Assembly (NCBI RefSeq): GCF_014274685.1
Contig: NZ_CP060393.1
Coordinates: 1,237,501-1,301,500, forward strand
Reading direction: 5' to 3'
DNA: 64,000 bases
Origin: Edaphobacter sp. 4G125
GTDB taxonomy: Bacteria; Acidobacteriota; Terriglobia; Terriglobales; Acidobacteriaceae
The position numbers and the translations under genes are program-made. This document shows, one piece after another, positions 53,701 through 62,534 of the stretch (the stretch's first letter is position 1; every line of letters starts with the position of its first letter). The notes below the pieces were generated by a model that saw nothing but the letters and a program-made list of their open reading frames with translations, ran no database searches and was not told the DNA's origin.

Positions 53701-53954
53701 GAACTGATGGAAGTCATCTGGGTAAGGCCCGGAATTTGGCCGAATTGGCGCTCCAGCGGGGCCGTGACCGACGAGGTCATGACCTCCGGACTTGCGCCCG
53801 GATAGAACGTCATGACCTGGATGGTGGGATAGTCCACCTGGGGAAGAGCGGAGACGGGCAGCTGCAGATAGCCGACCCAGCCGGCAAGCAAAATGGCCAC
53901 CATCAGGAGCGAGGTGGCCACCGGCCGGAGAATAAATGGCCGGGATGGGCTCAT
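50769..53954 (-). CDS. RND efflux permease, MdtB-like (HAE1 family), first permease of the operon
   Basis: The 1061-residue permease starts with the first membrane segment '[18 protein letters not shown]' (about 13-31) and has twelve segments. The proton-relay motif in segment 4 is '[21 protein letters not shown]'. Periplasmic porter segments include '[20 protein letters not shown]' and '[12 protein letters not shown]'-like '[16 protein letters not shown]'. It is flanked by the fusion protein (4-base overlap) and the second permease (1-base overlap), which defines an MdtABC-type operon. In such systems the two permeases form a hetero-trimer; efflux of bile-like detergents, novobiocin or metals has been reported for relatives, but nothing here sets the substrate. 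Confidence 0.92.
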   Translation of the reverse strand: MSPSRPFILRPVATSLLMVAILLAGWVGYLQLPVSALPQVDYPTIQVMTFYPGASPEVMTSSVTAPLERQFGQIPGLTQMTSISSGGGSVITLQFDLNESIDIAQQDVQAAINAASSYLPQDLPIPPVYSKVNPADAPILTLAISSDSLPMIKVEDLADTMMAQKISQLSGVGLVSINGGQKPAVRIQANPTAMANYGLSLEDLRSAIGTANVDQAKGNLNGIHQAYTIGANDQLLSSADYAKVIIAYRNGSPVRLSDVANSIDAPENLYQAAWVGTAAQPPSKDANGNEIPGRDSQLKPAIILNIQRQPGANIIGVVDEVQRLLPQLKAALPASVNVEILTDRTNTIRASVKDVQFELMLTIALVVMVIFLFLRSLAATIIPSVAVPLSIVGTFGVMYLLGYSLNNLSLMALTISTGFVVDDAIVMIENISRYLEEGDDPLTAALKGSEQIGFTILSLTISLIAVLIPLLFMGDIVGRLFREFAVTLSVTILVSGVVSLTLTPMMCAKLLKHKPASEQNAFYHKSEQFFNYVIAKYGVGVRWVLRHQTLTLLVTLATFVLTIYLYIIVPKGFFPVQDTGVLLGITEAPQTISFDAMKSRQQALAAEILKDPDVVSISSFIGIDGTNTTLNSGRIQINLRDREERSTSAVDIIRRLGPKLARIEGIQCYLQPLQDLTVEDRVSRTQYQYSLEDANAEELASATNRMLEKLRQLPELTDVASDQQIDGLEAHLVIDRDTASRLGITPQNIDDTLDDAFGQRQVSTMFTQQNQYHVVLEVAPKFQLTPSSLNDIYVKSSNGTQVPLSTFTHLEERKAALAINHQGQFPVVTISFNLAPGKSIGDAVEAVNRAKDELNLPPSVNAEFQGTARAFVASLSNEPILILAALIVVYIVLGVLYESYIHPITILSTLPSAGVGAILALLICGVNLSVIALIGIILLIGIVKKNAIMMIDFALEAEREHNMEPEEAIYQACLLRFRPIMMTTMAALLGGVPLAMGTGTGSELRRPLGIAIVGGLIVSQVLTLFTTPVVYLFFDRIGRKYFHTAEADAEFREHEHAVSAD

Positions 53955-55429
53955 GGCTGGCTGCCTCCTGTACGTCCCTGATTCGCCGGTTGACCGGAAC
54001 CATGATCAGAAGAACCGGCCCCCACACCTGTATCGGCGCGGTTCGGATTCACAGCACGAGGTCCGTTGGGATTGGAAGATTGCTTGGGGCTGACGCGACT
54101 GCCATTCCGCAGCTTCTCCTGGCCGTCGACGACGACCGTGTCGCCAGCCTTCACACCACTATTCAGGATGACCTGCGCCCCTTCCGTCAGGTCGACCTTT
54201 ACAGTCGTCGCTTCAACATAGAACGGCGGCTGCTTCTGGCTCTGCCCTGAACCTGCGCTGTTGCCCGCGCCTGCATGGCCTCTTCCACCTTTATGTCCTG
54301 CCGCAGCGCTTTCCTGCAAATCAGCGGGAGGATTGCCCGGCTTTACCGTGTAAACATAGTTACCCTGCGATCCGGTCAACAACGCGGCGGCCGGAATCAC
54401 AATTGCGTTCGGACGTTGTTGAAGTACCAGACGCACATTGACGAACTGGTTCGGGAATAGTGCCCCATCCTTATTATCGAAGACGGCCTTCACCTTTACC
54501 GTTCCAGTCGTCGTGTCGATCTGGTTATCGACGGTGAGAACGGTTCCCGTGGCGAGATGATTTGTGCCGGAGCGGTCATACGCTTCTACAGTTAGTTTTC
54601 TCCCCTGCCGAATCAGATCGAGAACTTCGGGCAAATGGTCTTCAGGAAGAGTGAAGATCACGGCGATTGGTTCAAGCTGGGTAACGACGATCAGTCCATT
54701 GGTATCGGAAGCATGCACGATGTTGCCCGGATCGACCTGACGAAGACCGACGACTCCATTGATAGGGGACAAAATCTTGGTGTAATTCACGTTGACCTTC
54801 GCGGCCTGGATCGCCGCGAAATCGGCTTGAATGGCGCCACCGGATTGTCCGGCGGCGGCGACCATCGCTTGAGTGTTCTCCTGTGAGACAACGCCGGCAT
54901 TAAGCAACGCTTTGTATCGATCGGCTTGCGCTTGATCATTGGCATGCTGGGCCTGATCGCGTGCCAACTGGCCCTGGGCCTGGGCAAGAGCTGCCTGATA
55001 AGGAGCGGGATCGATCTCTGCGATCAGCTCTCCCTGCCTTACCCGTTGCCCCTCTCGCACATTCACCTTGATGAGTTGTCCATCGACCCGAGATTTAACC
55101 GTGACCGTGTAATAGGCAGTCACCGTTCCCAGGGCAGTCAAATAGATGGGCATGGTTTTTTGCTGAACCTGGACGGTCTGTACAGGTGTAGGACGATCCA
55201 TCATCGCCGCCATCTTCTGGCCTTGAGCGGTCTGGTTCTCGGTGTTTTGGCGGATTTTCCAGACGGCAGCCCCGATTGCCAGGGCAATGACGAGCAGAAT
55301 GATCCACTTCCGTGCACCCGAACGCTGAGATGGCTCCGGCTCGGGCAGGGAAGGATGCGACTTTGCGGCAGGCAAAGCTGCCTTGGTCTCTTGTTCGCTG
55401 ATGGGGGCTGATGACATTGGCGCGCTCAC
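53951..55429 (-). CDS. RND membrane fusion protein, MdtA-like
   Basis: The 492-residue protein has one N-terminal membrane anchor (about 36-52, '[19 protein letters not shown]'), a lipoyl/barrel-sandwich half ('[20 protein letters not shown]'), an alpha-helical hairpin ('[19 protein letters not shown]'), the second lipoyl half ('[19 protein letters not shown]') and a beta-barrel. It bridges the permease and an outer-membrane channel. It overlaps the first permease gene by 4 bases. The C-terminal 90 residues are rich in Gly, Ser, Asn and Gln, a tail not usual in MdtA. No outer-membrane channel gene is present nearby, so it likely uses a TolC-like protein encoded elsewhere. Confidence 0.92.
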   Translation of the reverse strand: MSAPMSSAPISEQETKAALPAAKSHPSLPEPEPSQRSGARKWIILLVIALAIGAAVWKIRQNTENQTAQGQKMAAMMDRPTPVQTVQVQQKTMPIYLTALGTVTAYYTVTVKSRVDGQLIKVNVREGQRVRQGELIAEIDPAPYQAALAQAQGQLARDQAQHANDQAQADRYKALLNAGVVSQENTQAMVAAAGQSGGAIQADFAAIQAAKVNVNYTKILSPINGVVGLRQVDPGNIVHASDTNGLIVVTQLEPIAVIFTLPEDHLPEVLDLIRQGRKLTVEAYDRSGTNHLATGTVLTVDNQIDTTTGTVKVKAVFDNKDGALFPNQFVNVRLVLQQRPNAIVIPAAALLTGSQGNYVYTVKPGNPPADLQESAAAGHKGGRGHAGAGNSAGSGQSQKQPPFYVEATTVKVDLTEGAQVILNSGVKAGDTVVVDGQEKLRNGSRVSPKQSSNPNGPRAVNPNRADTGVGAGSSDHGSGQPANQGRTGGSQP

Positions 55430-55634
55430 CGTGCTCTCTTGATTTCCGAAACTGACTGTAAAGAAATGTTCAAAACAGGGGTCTGAAGGTTCCTGCGGAG
55501 CCTCCAGAATAATTAATAATGACGTAGAAGGAGAACTGTTTGTTTCGCCTCGTTTGTGTCAAAAAGAGAGACAATCTTACGGATACTGCTATTTTCGTCC
55601 GGTAATCGTTCCTTAAGGAAAGGGAATCAGACCT

Positions 55635-57125
55635 TTGGCCTATTCCGATTCTGTTCTTAGTTCAACAATTCAATCCGCTTTATGTGTCGATCTCGATGGC
55701 ACCCTGGTCAAGTCGGATACGTTAGTGGACTCGGCGCTGGCGCTGGCGAGATATCGACCGGAGATGCTGCTCCGGATCCCCGGATGGCTGTTTCAGGGCA
55801 AAGCCGCCCTCAAGCGGCACATCACCTCGGCTGTCTCCTTAGATGTCACGCACCTTCCCTACAACCGGGAATTACTACAATATCTTGAACAGCAACATGC
55901 GATCGGCCGCCAGATTTACTTAGCAACTGCCGCCGACTCGGCGCTGGCCCAGAGGGTCGCCGATCATCTAGGTCTCTTTGATGGCGTTTTGGCTTCGGAT
56001 GGTGTCCTGAATCTCGCCGGTTCGAATAAATTGGCCGCCTTCCGGCAGGCTTTCGGGGAGAACTTCTGCTATATCGGCAATGCCCTCCCCGACCTCACCC
56101 TGCTCGAGAACTGCCAGTATCCGATGGTCGCGAACCCCACGCGGGGTCTTCGCTCTGCCCTGCGCAAGGCCCGCATTACTCCGGCCCACACCTTCCTCGA
56201 AAAAGCCTCGCCCATCAAGGCATGGATGAAGGCCATTCGGATTCATCAGTGGGCGAAGAACATCCTGCTTTTCCTGCCCATGCTGTTGGCTCATGCGCTG
56301 CGACCGGCACTCATGGTTGCGGCCGTTCTGGCCTTCTTTGCCTTCGGCTTTTGCGCCTCGGGCACCTACATCATCAACGATCTATTGGACATCGAAGCCG
56401 ACCGGCAGCATCCCCGCAAGCGCCGTCGACCCTTTGCCTCCGGAGACCTTTCGGCCATCTCAGGAATCGCCGTTGTGATCCTGTTCCTGGTCATCTCGGT
56501 TGCAATTGCGATTGCGTTACCTCATGTGCTGTCGCGGTTGGCTCCAGATCTCGCGCTGAAGAGGCCCTACCACTTTTTGACCTGGCTCGGAATCTACGCT
56601 GTCACTACGCTGGCCTACTCACTTCGCCTGAAGCGGGCCGTGCTGGTCGACGTTATCGTGCTCTCCGGCCTCTACACCATCCGCATTCTGGCCGGCTCGG
56701 CTGCAACTGGAGTAGAGGCTTCGGCCTGGCTGGGCAGTTTCAGCATCTTCTTCTTCCTCTCATTGGCTTTCGTCAAGCGATTCGCTGAGCTTGGAAACCT
56801 GCGTGAGCGCGGAGGAGCCACAGCCAAGGGACGCGGCTACCACATTACCGACGTAGAGCAGCTCCGCAGCTTTGGTTCAGCATCCGGTTATGTCTCGGTC
56901 GCGGTGTTGACGTTATACATTTCAAACCTCGACGCTGCCCAGCTCTACAGCCACACCAAACGGTTGTGGTTGCTGATTCCCGTGCTTCTGCTCTGGATCA
57001 GCCGCTTGTGGCTCAAGGCATCGCGAGGTCAGCTGAATGAAGATCCGGTGGTCTATGCCATTACCGACAGCCGCAGCCTTCTGCTCGGCGCCATAGTCAT
57101 CGCTATCGTGTTATCAGCCCTGTAA
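55635..57125 (+). CDS. HAD phosphatase-UbiA prenyltransferase fusion
   Basis: The 496-residue protein fuses two domains. Residues 10-195 are HAD-like: motif I 'LCVDLDGTLVKSD' (Asp19, Asp21), a Lys in 'GSNKLAAF' and motif IV-like 'YIGNALPDLTLL'. Residues 200-496 are a UbiA prenyltransferase with eight to nine membrane helices, the first Asp-rich motif 'YIINDLLDIEADRQHP' and the second 'YSLRLKRAVLVDVIVLSGL'. UbiA enzymes move prenyl groups to acceptors; the related decaprenyl-phosphate phosphoribosyltransferase acts in arabinan precursor synthesis. The HAD part could remove the phosphate from its product (inference). The start is TTG at 55635. The pheS gene starts 50 bases after its stop. Confidence 0.85.
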   Translation: MAYSDSVLSSTIQSALCVDLDGTLVKSDTLVDSALALARYRPEMLLRIPGWLFQGKAALKRHITSAVSLDVTHLPYNRELLQYLEQQHAIGRQIYLATAADSALAQRVADHLGLFDGVLASDGVLNLAGSNKLAAFRQAFGENFCYIGNALPDLTLLENCQYPMVANPTRGLRSALRKARITPAHTFLEKASPIKAWMKAIRIHQWAKNILLFLPMLLAHALRPALMVAAVLAFFAFGFCASGTYIINDLLDIEADRQHPRKRRRPFASGDLSAISGIAVVILFLVISVAIAIALPHVLSRLAPDLALKRPYHFLTWLGIYAVTTLAYSLRLKRAVLVDVIVLSGLYTIRILAGSAATGVEASAWLGSFSIFFFLSLAFVKRFAELGNLRERGGATAKGRGYHITDVEQLRSFGSASGYVSVAVLTLYISNLDAAQLYSHTKRLWLLIPVLLLWISRLWLKASRGQLNEDPVVYAITDSRSLLLGAIVIAIVLSAL

Positions 57126-57175
57126 GGTTCGAGGAATAGAGAGAGAGAAGAAGCATTTATCCTGATAACTGAGAC

Positions 57176-58291
57176 ATGACAGACACCATTCCTCAGCTGA
57201 ACAGCTACGACCCCTCCGCCCTCGATCAAGCCTTTGCCACCCTCTCGGAAGAAGTTCGCCAGCAGAGTGGCTCACTGAAGACTTCCGAGGAGCAGGAGGC
57301 ATTTCGTCTCCACTGGCTTGGCCGCAAGCAGGGCCGCCTGAAGCTGATCTCCGAGGCATGGCTCAAGTCCGCACCTGCCGAGGCACGTAAACCGCTCGGC
57401 ATGCAATTCAACCAGCTCAAACAGCAAATCGAGCAGGCGCTGGAAGCGCTCGCCGCTACCAAGTCCTCCGCTACGGTGCAAGGGATTGATATCTCTCTCC
57501 CCGGCAGCGCGCGTCGTCCGGGAATCCCGCATCCGCTGCTCAGCACTATGCACGAGGTGGTGCGGGTCTTTCACCAGCTCGGATACTCGACCAATCTAGG
57601 CCCGCAGGTCGAGAGCGATTTCTATAACTTTGAGGCTCTCAACTTCCCGCCTAACCATCCGGCGCGCGACACCCAGGACACGCTTCAGATCGCTGGCCAG
57701 CAGGTCCGGCCTTCGCGTGATCGCCTGCTGATGCGGACCCACACTTCGCCGGTGCAGATCCGCACTATGATCGCGCAGACTCCGCCCGTGCGCATTGTGA
57801 TCCCGGGCAAGGTCCATCGCAATGATGCCGCCGACGCCACCCACTCGCCGATCTTCCACCAGATCGAAGGGCTTTGCGTCGATACCAATATCACCTTCTC
57901 GGACCTGAAAGGGACGCTCGATCACGCCATGAAGGCGCTCTTTGGTTCCGCGGTTAAGACCCGCTTTTTCCCCAGCTTCTTCCCCTTTACGGAACCTTCG
58001 GCAGACGTACAGATCTCCTGCATTTTCTGCGGAGGTTCAGGCTGCAGAAAGTGCAAGCACTCCGGTTGGATTGAGCTGCTGGGCTGCGGCATGGTTGACC
58101 CAGCGGTCTTTGCCGCTGTCACGGCAGAGCGTCGCAAAATTGACCCAGCCGATGATGCCTACAATCCAGCCAGGATCTCAGGCTTTGCCTTCGGTATGGG
58201 CGTCGAACGCATCGCCATGATGCTCCACGGAGTCTCAGACATCGGTCACTTCTATTCCGGAGACATGCGATTCCTGGAGCAGTTTGCATAA
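57176..58291 (+). CDS. pheS: Phenylalanine-tRNA ligase alpha subunit
   Basis: The 371-residue protein has the N-terminal coiled-coil (about 10-105, 'EAFRLHWLGRKQGRLKLISE') and the class II catalytic domain: motif 1 'HPLLSTMHEVVRVFHQLGYS', 'ESDFYNFEALNFPPNHPARD', motif 2 'RTHTSPVQIRTM' with 'GKVHRNDAADATHSP', and motif 3 'GFAFGMGVERIAMMLHGVSD'. A Cys pair-rich stretch ('CIFCGGSGCRKCKHSGW') is inserted near residue 280 and is typical of several bacterial PheS. It charges tRNA-Phe together with PheT. The partner gene is not adjacent but 4.2 kb downstream on the same strand. Confidence 0.97.
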   Translation: MTDTIPQLNSYDPSALDQAFATLSEEVRQQSGSLKTSEEQEAFRLHWLGRKQGRLKLISEAWLKSAPAEARKPLGMQFNQLKQQIEQALEALAATKSSATVQGIDISLPGSARRPGIPHPLLSTMHEVVRVFHQLGYSTNLGPQVESDFYNFEALNFPPNHPARDTQDTLQIAGQQVRPSRDRLLMRTHTSPVQIRTMIAQTPPVRIVIPGKVHRNDAADATHSPIFHQIEGLCVDTNITFSDLKGTLDHAMKALFGSAVKTRFFPSFFPFTEPSADVQISCIFCGGSGCRKCKHSGWIELLGCGMVDPAVFAAVTAERRKIDPADDAYNPARISGFAFGMGVERIAMMLHGVSDIGHFYSGDMRFLEQFA

Positions 58292-58297
58292 AGCTCT

Positions 58298-59050
58298 TTA
58301 CCGCAAGCTATCTCGCAAACTCTCAAGATTCTGCGGGTGCACACGAATCACCCCGCGGCGAGGGCTGTCGATATCGGCGATCAGGAAGAACGAGATCGAA
58401 ACCACCAATGGGAGCACGATAAACAACTTTGGCTGGAGCCGCTTCGCTCCATAACCGAGCAGCCCATTTGCGAAGATAGCAATCAAAAACATCAGCCCCC
58501 AGGCAGACTCCGGAATCCTGTTCCACCACGCTGCCTGTGTGTAGCCCTGCGAATTGATTACGTCGTTCATTCCAGCAACAGCAAGCGTGGTCAGAGGAGA
58601 TGGTTGGGCGGTCACCGGACGAACCACTGCCTGCCACAGCTGGTCTTGGACCGAGGCTCTCTCGAGAGCGATCTTCTTCAGCTCCTCGTGGTCTCGCGTC
58701 TCATAGAAGGCGATGCGGAGGTCTGTGTATCTTCGAAGAAGATCTCGAATCCGGTTCGCGTCTGCTTGCGGTAGTAGGTCTGCGCGGACATACTCTGTCC
58801 CAATGGCATTAGCCTCGGCCTCTTCGTAGGTTTTGCGCTGGTCGTAACGGCCAATTGCCATCGAAAAACTGAAGCCGATAATCAGGCCCAGCAGGGTCAG
58901 CGTCGCTCCCTGAATGAGGTTGAAATCTGTACGCAGATCCTCATCGAGCCTCCGCCTCTGTTGCAGCCAGCCACCGATCCAGGCTGCCAGCCAGAGGACG
59001 AAAAACGAGATCAAAAAGACCAGACGTGGATAGTTCAAGAGCGACTCCAT
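58298..59050 (-). CDS. DUF4239-like membrane protein
   Basis: The ATG at 59050 avoids overlap with the upstream gene and leaves a 250-residue protein. It has two N-terminal membrane segments (about 9-27 and 46-65, 'LIQGATLTLLGLIIGFSFSM'), a cytoplasmic helical part ('ADANRIRDLLRRYTDLRIAF') and two C-terminal segments. This resembles DUF4239/bestrophin-like proteins of unknown function. It converges on pheS with a gap of only 6 bases. It is preceded by a small membrane protein in the same direction, probably one operon. Confidence 0.65.
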   Translation of the reverse strand: MESLLNYPRLVFLISFFVLWLAAWIGGWLQQRRRLDEDLRTDFNLIQGATLTLLGLIIGFSFSMAIGRYDQRKTYEEAEANAIGTEYVRADLLPQADANRIRDLLRRYTDLRIAFYETRDHEELKKIALERASVQDQLWQAVVRPVTAQPSPLTTLAVAGMNDVINSQGYTQAAWWNRIPESAWGLMFLIAIFANGLLGYGAKRLQPKLFIVLPLVVSISFFLIADIDSPRRGVIRVHPQNLESLRDSLR

Positions 59051-59060
59051 CGAAATCTCT

Positions 59061-59417
59061 TTAAGACTCGGAACGTCCTCCGCGGAGCCCGATGAAGCCA
59101 AAAAGGATCTGAATCAACGCCAGGGCTAGCGCGCCGAGAAACGCTGCCTTGAATCCCGTCACTGCAAAGCCGGGGACGAACTTGCTTGAGAACCAGAGCA
59201 CGACGGCATTGATTACCAGGAAGAACAATCCGAAGCTCAGAATGCCCAGCGGCAGAGTGACAAACTTCAGCAACAGGCCCAGTGTCGCGTTCAATAGTCC
59301 AATCACGATGACAGCGATCAACGCCGAGACGAATCCGCTGATTTCAAATCCCTGAACAAAATGAGAGACGATCAGGAGCGCAACGGCATTTAGGATCCAG
59401 TGCAGTAACCAACGCAT
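59061..59417 (-). CDS. Phage-holin-family (DUF, four-helix) membrane protein
   Basis: The ATG at 59417 has a good AAAGGA ribosome-binding site; the longer frame does not. The 118-residue protein has four hydrophobic segments with the pattern 'HWILNAVALLIVSHFVQGF' and 'GLFFLVINAVVLWFSSKFVP', matching the widespread 'mycobacterial four-TM phage holin, superfamily IV' family. Despite the name, most members are chromosomal envelope proteins of unknown role. It ends 10 bases before the start of the DUF4239-like gene. Confidence 0.8.
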   Translation of the reverse strand: MRWLLHWILNAVALLIVSHFVQGFEISGFVSALIAVIVIGLLNATLGLLLKFVTLPLGILSFGLFFLVINAVVLWFSSKFVPGFAVTGFKAAFLGALALALIQILFGFIGLRGGRSES

Positions 59418-59530
59418 AACGTCCTTTCTGTTGCTGGATTCGGTGCTTCGACCTGAAGCATACGCGAGTCCTATCCTCCTTACCATCAAAAGTTTGGAGA
59501 GTCTCGTAGGAGAGGCTCTAAACTATCTCT

Positions 59531-60079
59531 ATGGGCAAAATGTTTTCTGCCATTGAACCGGCCCATCGTGAGTTCATTGAGCGCCAGCACATCTTCTTCA
59601 ACGCTTCGGCCGCGCAGCAGGGACGGGTAAACGTCTCTCCTCGCGATGTGGCTTCACTGCGCATACTCGATGACCATACGGTGATCTATCTCGATCGCAC
59701 CGGAAGCGGCAATGAGACGGCGGCGCATCTGATTGCCGACGGGCGCCTGACACTCATGTTCTGTGCTTTTGAGGGTGCACCACTGGTCATGCGGCTCTAC
59801 GGCAAGGGACGGATCATCGCTCGTCGTAGCCCGGAATATCTCTCGCTGCTTGCAGCACACTACGGCAACATTGAGGCACCCGGAGCTCGTCAGATTGTGC
59901 ACCTGACGGTCGACTCCATCCAGACCTCGTGCGGCATGAAGGTCCCCTTCTACGACTACGTAGGCGAGCGCGACCAGCTCGATCGCTGGGCTACGGTCAA
60001 AGGCGAGTCCGCACTTGAAGAATATCGACGGCAGAAGAACAGCGTGAGTATCGATGGACTACCCACAGGGCTCGTATAG
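59531..60079 (+). CDS. Pyridoxamine 5'-phosphate oxidase family protein
   Basis: The 182-residue protein has the split-barrel flavin-binding fold: 'FIERQHIFFNASAAQQGRVN', 'LDRTGSGNETAAHLIADGRL' and 'APLVMRLYGKGRII'. It resembles the PNPOx-like FMN or F420-binding proteins rather than true PdxH, which carries other substrate residues. It probably binds flavin and acts on a small molecule or as a stress protein. The gene is divergent from the holin-like gene and has its own promoter region. Confidence 0.8.
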   Translation: MGKMFSAIEPAHREFIERQHIFFNASAAQQGRVNVSPRDVASLRILDDHTVIYLDRTGSGNETAAHLIADGRLTLMFCAFEGAPLVMRLYGKGRIIARRSPEYLSLLAAHYGNIEAPGARQIVHLTVDSIQTSCGMKVPFYDYVGERDQLDRWATVKGESALEEYRRQKNSVSIDGLPTGLV

Positions 60080-60093
60080 GCCTGCTTATCGAC

Positions 60094-60588
60094 TCACTTC
60101 GCTCCATGATGGTCGAAGCTGATTACGCGCGTGACCTTCCAGGCACCATCCCTGTACTGCCAGAGGTGGATAAATTTTGCTTCTCCCACTTCGCCGTGGT
60201 CTTGTTTCCACGGATGCGTGAAGCGATGTACGCCGATCTCAACGGCGCCATAGTCTTTAATCGGATAGATCTCAAGCGATCCGGCTACCAGCTCCCGTTG
60301 CACCTTGCCGCAGATGTTGTTCCGGACAGCATCAAGAAAGACCTGTCGCCCCACGGCCAGCCCGGTCTTGTCATGGTAGAACTCAAGGTCCTCGGAAACC
60401 AGAGCTTTCATCTTGTCGAGATCGCACGTGTTGAAACCATCGAAGAGCTGTTTATCGAGCGCGGTGATGGCGCGAGTAAGCTCAGCATCCGTCTTGATGG
60501 TATCCAGCGATGGGATACTTTGTGCGTTCAATGGAGCCGACAAAACAGCAGCGAAGACAAGAGCAACTACAACAGAGAATCTACCCAT
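60094..60588 (-). CDS. Secreted DUF4440/SnoaL-like protein
   Basis: The ATG at 60588 has AAGGAGG seven bases upstream, while an ATG at 60615 has none. The 164-residue protein has a signal peptide ('MGRFSVVVALVFAAVLSAPL', cut near 'LNAQ') and then a cone-shaped NTF2-like domain ('ITALDKQLFDGFNTCDLDKM', 'EDLEFYHDKTGLAVGRQVFL', 'IHLWQYRDGAWKVTRVISFD'). Such domains appear in ketosteroid-isomerase-like enzymes and ligand-binding proteins. The role is unknown; location should be periplasmic. It is convergent with the PNPOx-like gene. Confidence 0.8.
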   Translation of the reverse strand: MGRFSVVVALVFAAVLSAPLNAQSIPSLDTIKTDAELTRAITALDKQLFDGFNTCDLDKMKALVSEDLEFYHDKTGLAVGRQVFLDAVRNNICGKVQRELVAGSLEIYPIKDYGAVEIGVHRFTHPWKQDHGEVGEAKFIHLWQYRDGAWKVTRVISFDHHGAK

Positions 60589-60655
60589 AGGGAATGCCTC
60601 CTTGAAGAACGACATCCCCGATACGCGAATCTCTCACCAAAGGTTCACGCTACAA

Positions 60656-62296
60656 CTACTTCTTTGCTCCCTCCACCAGCTTCGGAAGCCTGCGGTTATG
60701 GGTCGCTTGTTCGTAAGCATAGGCGTACCCGAACAGGTCGCCATCCTTCCAGCGCACGCCGGAGATCTCCAACCCGAAGGGAAGCCCATCGGCATAGAAG
60801 CCTCCCGGAAGCGAAACCGCCGGAACTCCGATGCGATTGACCCATCCCGTCTCGCTGTAAGGACCAGCCGTAGAAGCTCCGGGAACGGTTTCGTCATATG
60901 TCGGGATCTGTAGAGCGGGATACACGAAGCCATCCAGCTTCCATTTCCTTCGTGTCTGTTCGTAGATCTCGAGCGCCTTGCGCTGAGGGCCGTAATAATT
61001 TGCCTCAGCCTCAGGATCGCTCTCAAGCAATCTCTGTGGCATCACCTCATTGCCAGTCCTCGTACCGCCGATCATGTAAGCCGGGAATGCATCTCCAATA
61101 GCCTTCTCATATTCGGCAACGGAGTGGTACTGCGGCGGTCCAAAGTCACGCAGAAAGTTGTCTACGCCCTCTCTGCGATAAGGCCGCGTATTCACCGAGC
61201 GAATCACCATAAAGAAGCTCTCCGGCAGGATCTCTTTGTCGATGATGACCGTTGCTCCAGCGGCCTTTAGTTGTTCCACTGCCTTCATGAAAGCTGCACG
61301 CGTTTCCGAAGAGACTGCACCGCTGTTGGGAGGAGCATCAGGCCCGGTTCCATAGATACTTGGCGAGCCTTCCAGCACAAACCAGGGCACACCGAATCGC
61401 TTACCCTTCAACGCGCCTTTCTTCAGGTATTGCGTATAAGGCCGAGCCTCAGCCTTTTTCGTCGCGCCTTCGGTCCACTTGTCCAGCGGATCTTCGGCCT
61501 GCATCACGTCGAGCGTAATAGCTGCGCTGGTTACATCGCGAGCTAGCGGACCGGTATTGTCGCGCAGCCAGTCCAGCGGATGAATCCCGGCGATGCTGGT
61601 TAACCCCCGAGACGGCAGAAATCCGACCAGGCTATTATTCGCCGCAGGCTGACGGATTGAGTTCGCTGTATCTGTCCCCGTACCTACGACCGCGAAGTTC
61701 GCCGCCAAAGCAGTCGCTGTTCCACCCGACGATCCGCCCGGAGAGTACCGCACATCGTACGCATCGCCCGTGCGCCCTCCGGCTGTACTGATATTCGTGT
61801 CGCTCGCCGCGAAGTCCGGCATGTTGGTCTGCCCCAGAATCACCGCGCCCGCCTCTTTTAGACGCTCCACTACGACGGCATCGCGAGGGGCGACGAGTTC
61901 CTCGCCTGGCTTCAGGTAGCCCTCCCACCCTGCGCTCGTCACCAGGCCTTTGACGCTGGTGTTTGTCTTAATCACAATGGGCACTCCCCACAACACACCA
62001 TGTTTCGCAATCTTCGGCGCAGCATCCTCTTCCGCGGCGCGGCGCAGCGCTCCCTCGCGATCGACATGCAGCAGGGCCCGATAAGTACCGTCGTAGCGGT
62101 TGATCCGGTCCAGATACCACTGGGTCACCTGGGTAACGGTGTACTTATGTGCTGCATAGAGAGCTTCGATCTGCGGCACCGAGACCTCCATCAGGTCGCG
62201 GTCCATCATCGATGAGTCATGCGAGGGATCCTGAGTCCACACCGGCATTGCACCCATCGCCAACGCCACAGCAAACACACAGATCCCTCGCCTCAT
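60656..62296 (-). CDS. Secreted amidase (amidase signature family)
   Basis: The 546-residue protein has a signal peptide (cut near 'MPVWTQ') and the complete amidase signature triad: Lys in 'GVPIVIKTNTSVKG', the cis-Ser in 'RYSPGGSSGGTATALAANFA' and the nucleophile Ser in the 'GTDTANSIRQPA' segment. Family members hydrolyse amide bonds of small molecules or peptides. The signal peptide makes this one periplasmic, as in several acidobacterial and xanthomonad members. The gene reads away from pheT and has its own leader region containing two hairpin repeats. Confidence 0.9.
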   Translation of the reverse strand: MRRGICVFAVALAMGAMPVWTQDPSHDSSMMDRDLMEVSVPQIEALYAAHKYTVTQVTQWYLDRINRYDGTYRALLHVDREGALRRAAEEDAAPKIAKHGVLWGVPIVIKTNTSVKGLVTSAGWEGYLKPGEELVAPRDAVVVERLKEAGAVILGQTNMPDFAASDTNISTAGGRTGDAYDVRYSPGGSSGGTATALAANFAVVGTGTDTANSIRQPAANNSLVGFLPSRGLTSIAGIHPLDWLRDNTGPLARDVTSAAITLDVMQAEDPLDKWTEGATKKAEARPYTQYLKKGALKGKRFGVPWFVLEGSPSIYGTGPDAPPNSGAVSSETRAAFMKAVEQLKAAGATVIIDKEILPESFFMVIRSVNTRPYRREGVDNFLRDFGPPQYHSVAEYEKAIGDAFPAYMIGGTRTGNEVMPQRLLESDPEAEANYYGPQRKALEIYEQTRRKWKLDGFVYPALQIPTYDETVPGASTAGPYSETGWVNRIGVPAVSLPGGFYADGLPFGLEISGVRWKDGDLFGYAYAYEQATHNRRLPKLVEGAKK

Positions 62297-62534
62297 CTGT
62301 TCCTCCGGTTCTGCCTTTTAAGCACAAAGGCTACCAGAATCGCGTTTCTTTAATGCTTCTTTGCTACTTCGCTCAATATGCCGTCCGGCCTTGTTAAGGG
62401 CACGGCTTTAGCCGTGCCAAAGAAGTTTCCTGAGAAAAGGGGCTTTAGCCCCTGAGGTACCTCTTTCAAGCTGACCACTCCTTGTATGCCTACAGTTTCC
62501 TCTTGTAGAACATTTAGACTGGAAGCTGCTCATC
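62297..62534. other. Divergent promoter region of amidase and pheT
   Basis: Contains the twin GCTTTAGC hairpins described separately. I see no T-box or leader peptide for pheT that I could support. Confidence 0.45.
62399..62452. repeat. Twin hairpin repeats with GCTTTAGC core
   Basis: GGCACGGCTTTAGCCGTGCC (62399-62418) and GGGGCTTTAGCCCC (62439-62452) are two near-perfect palindromes with the same GCTTTAGC centre, 20 bases apart. Such units are dispersed intergenic repeats in acidobacterial genomes; they may form RNA hairpins in front of pheT. Confidence 0.65.
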
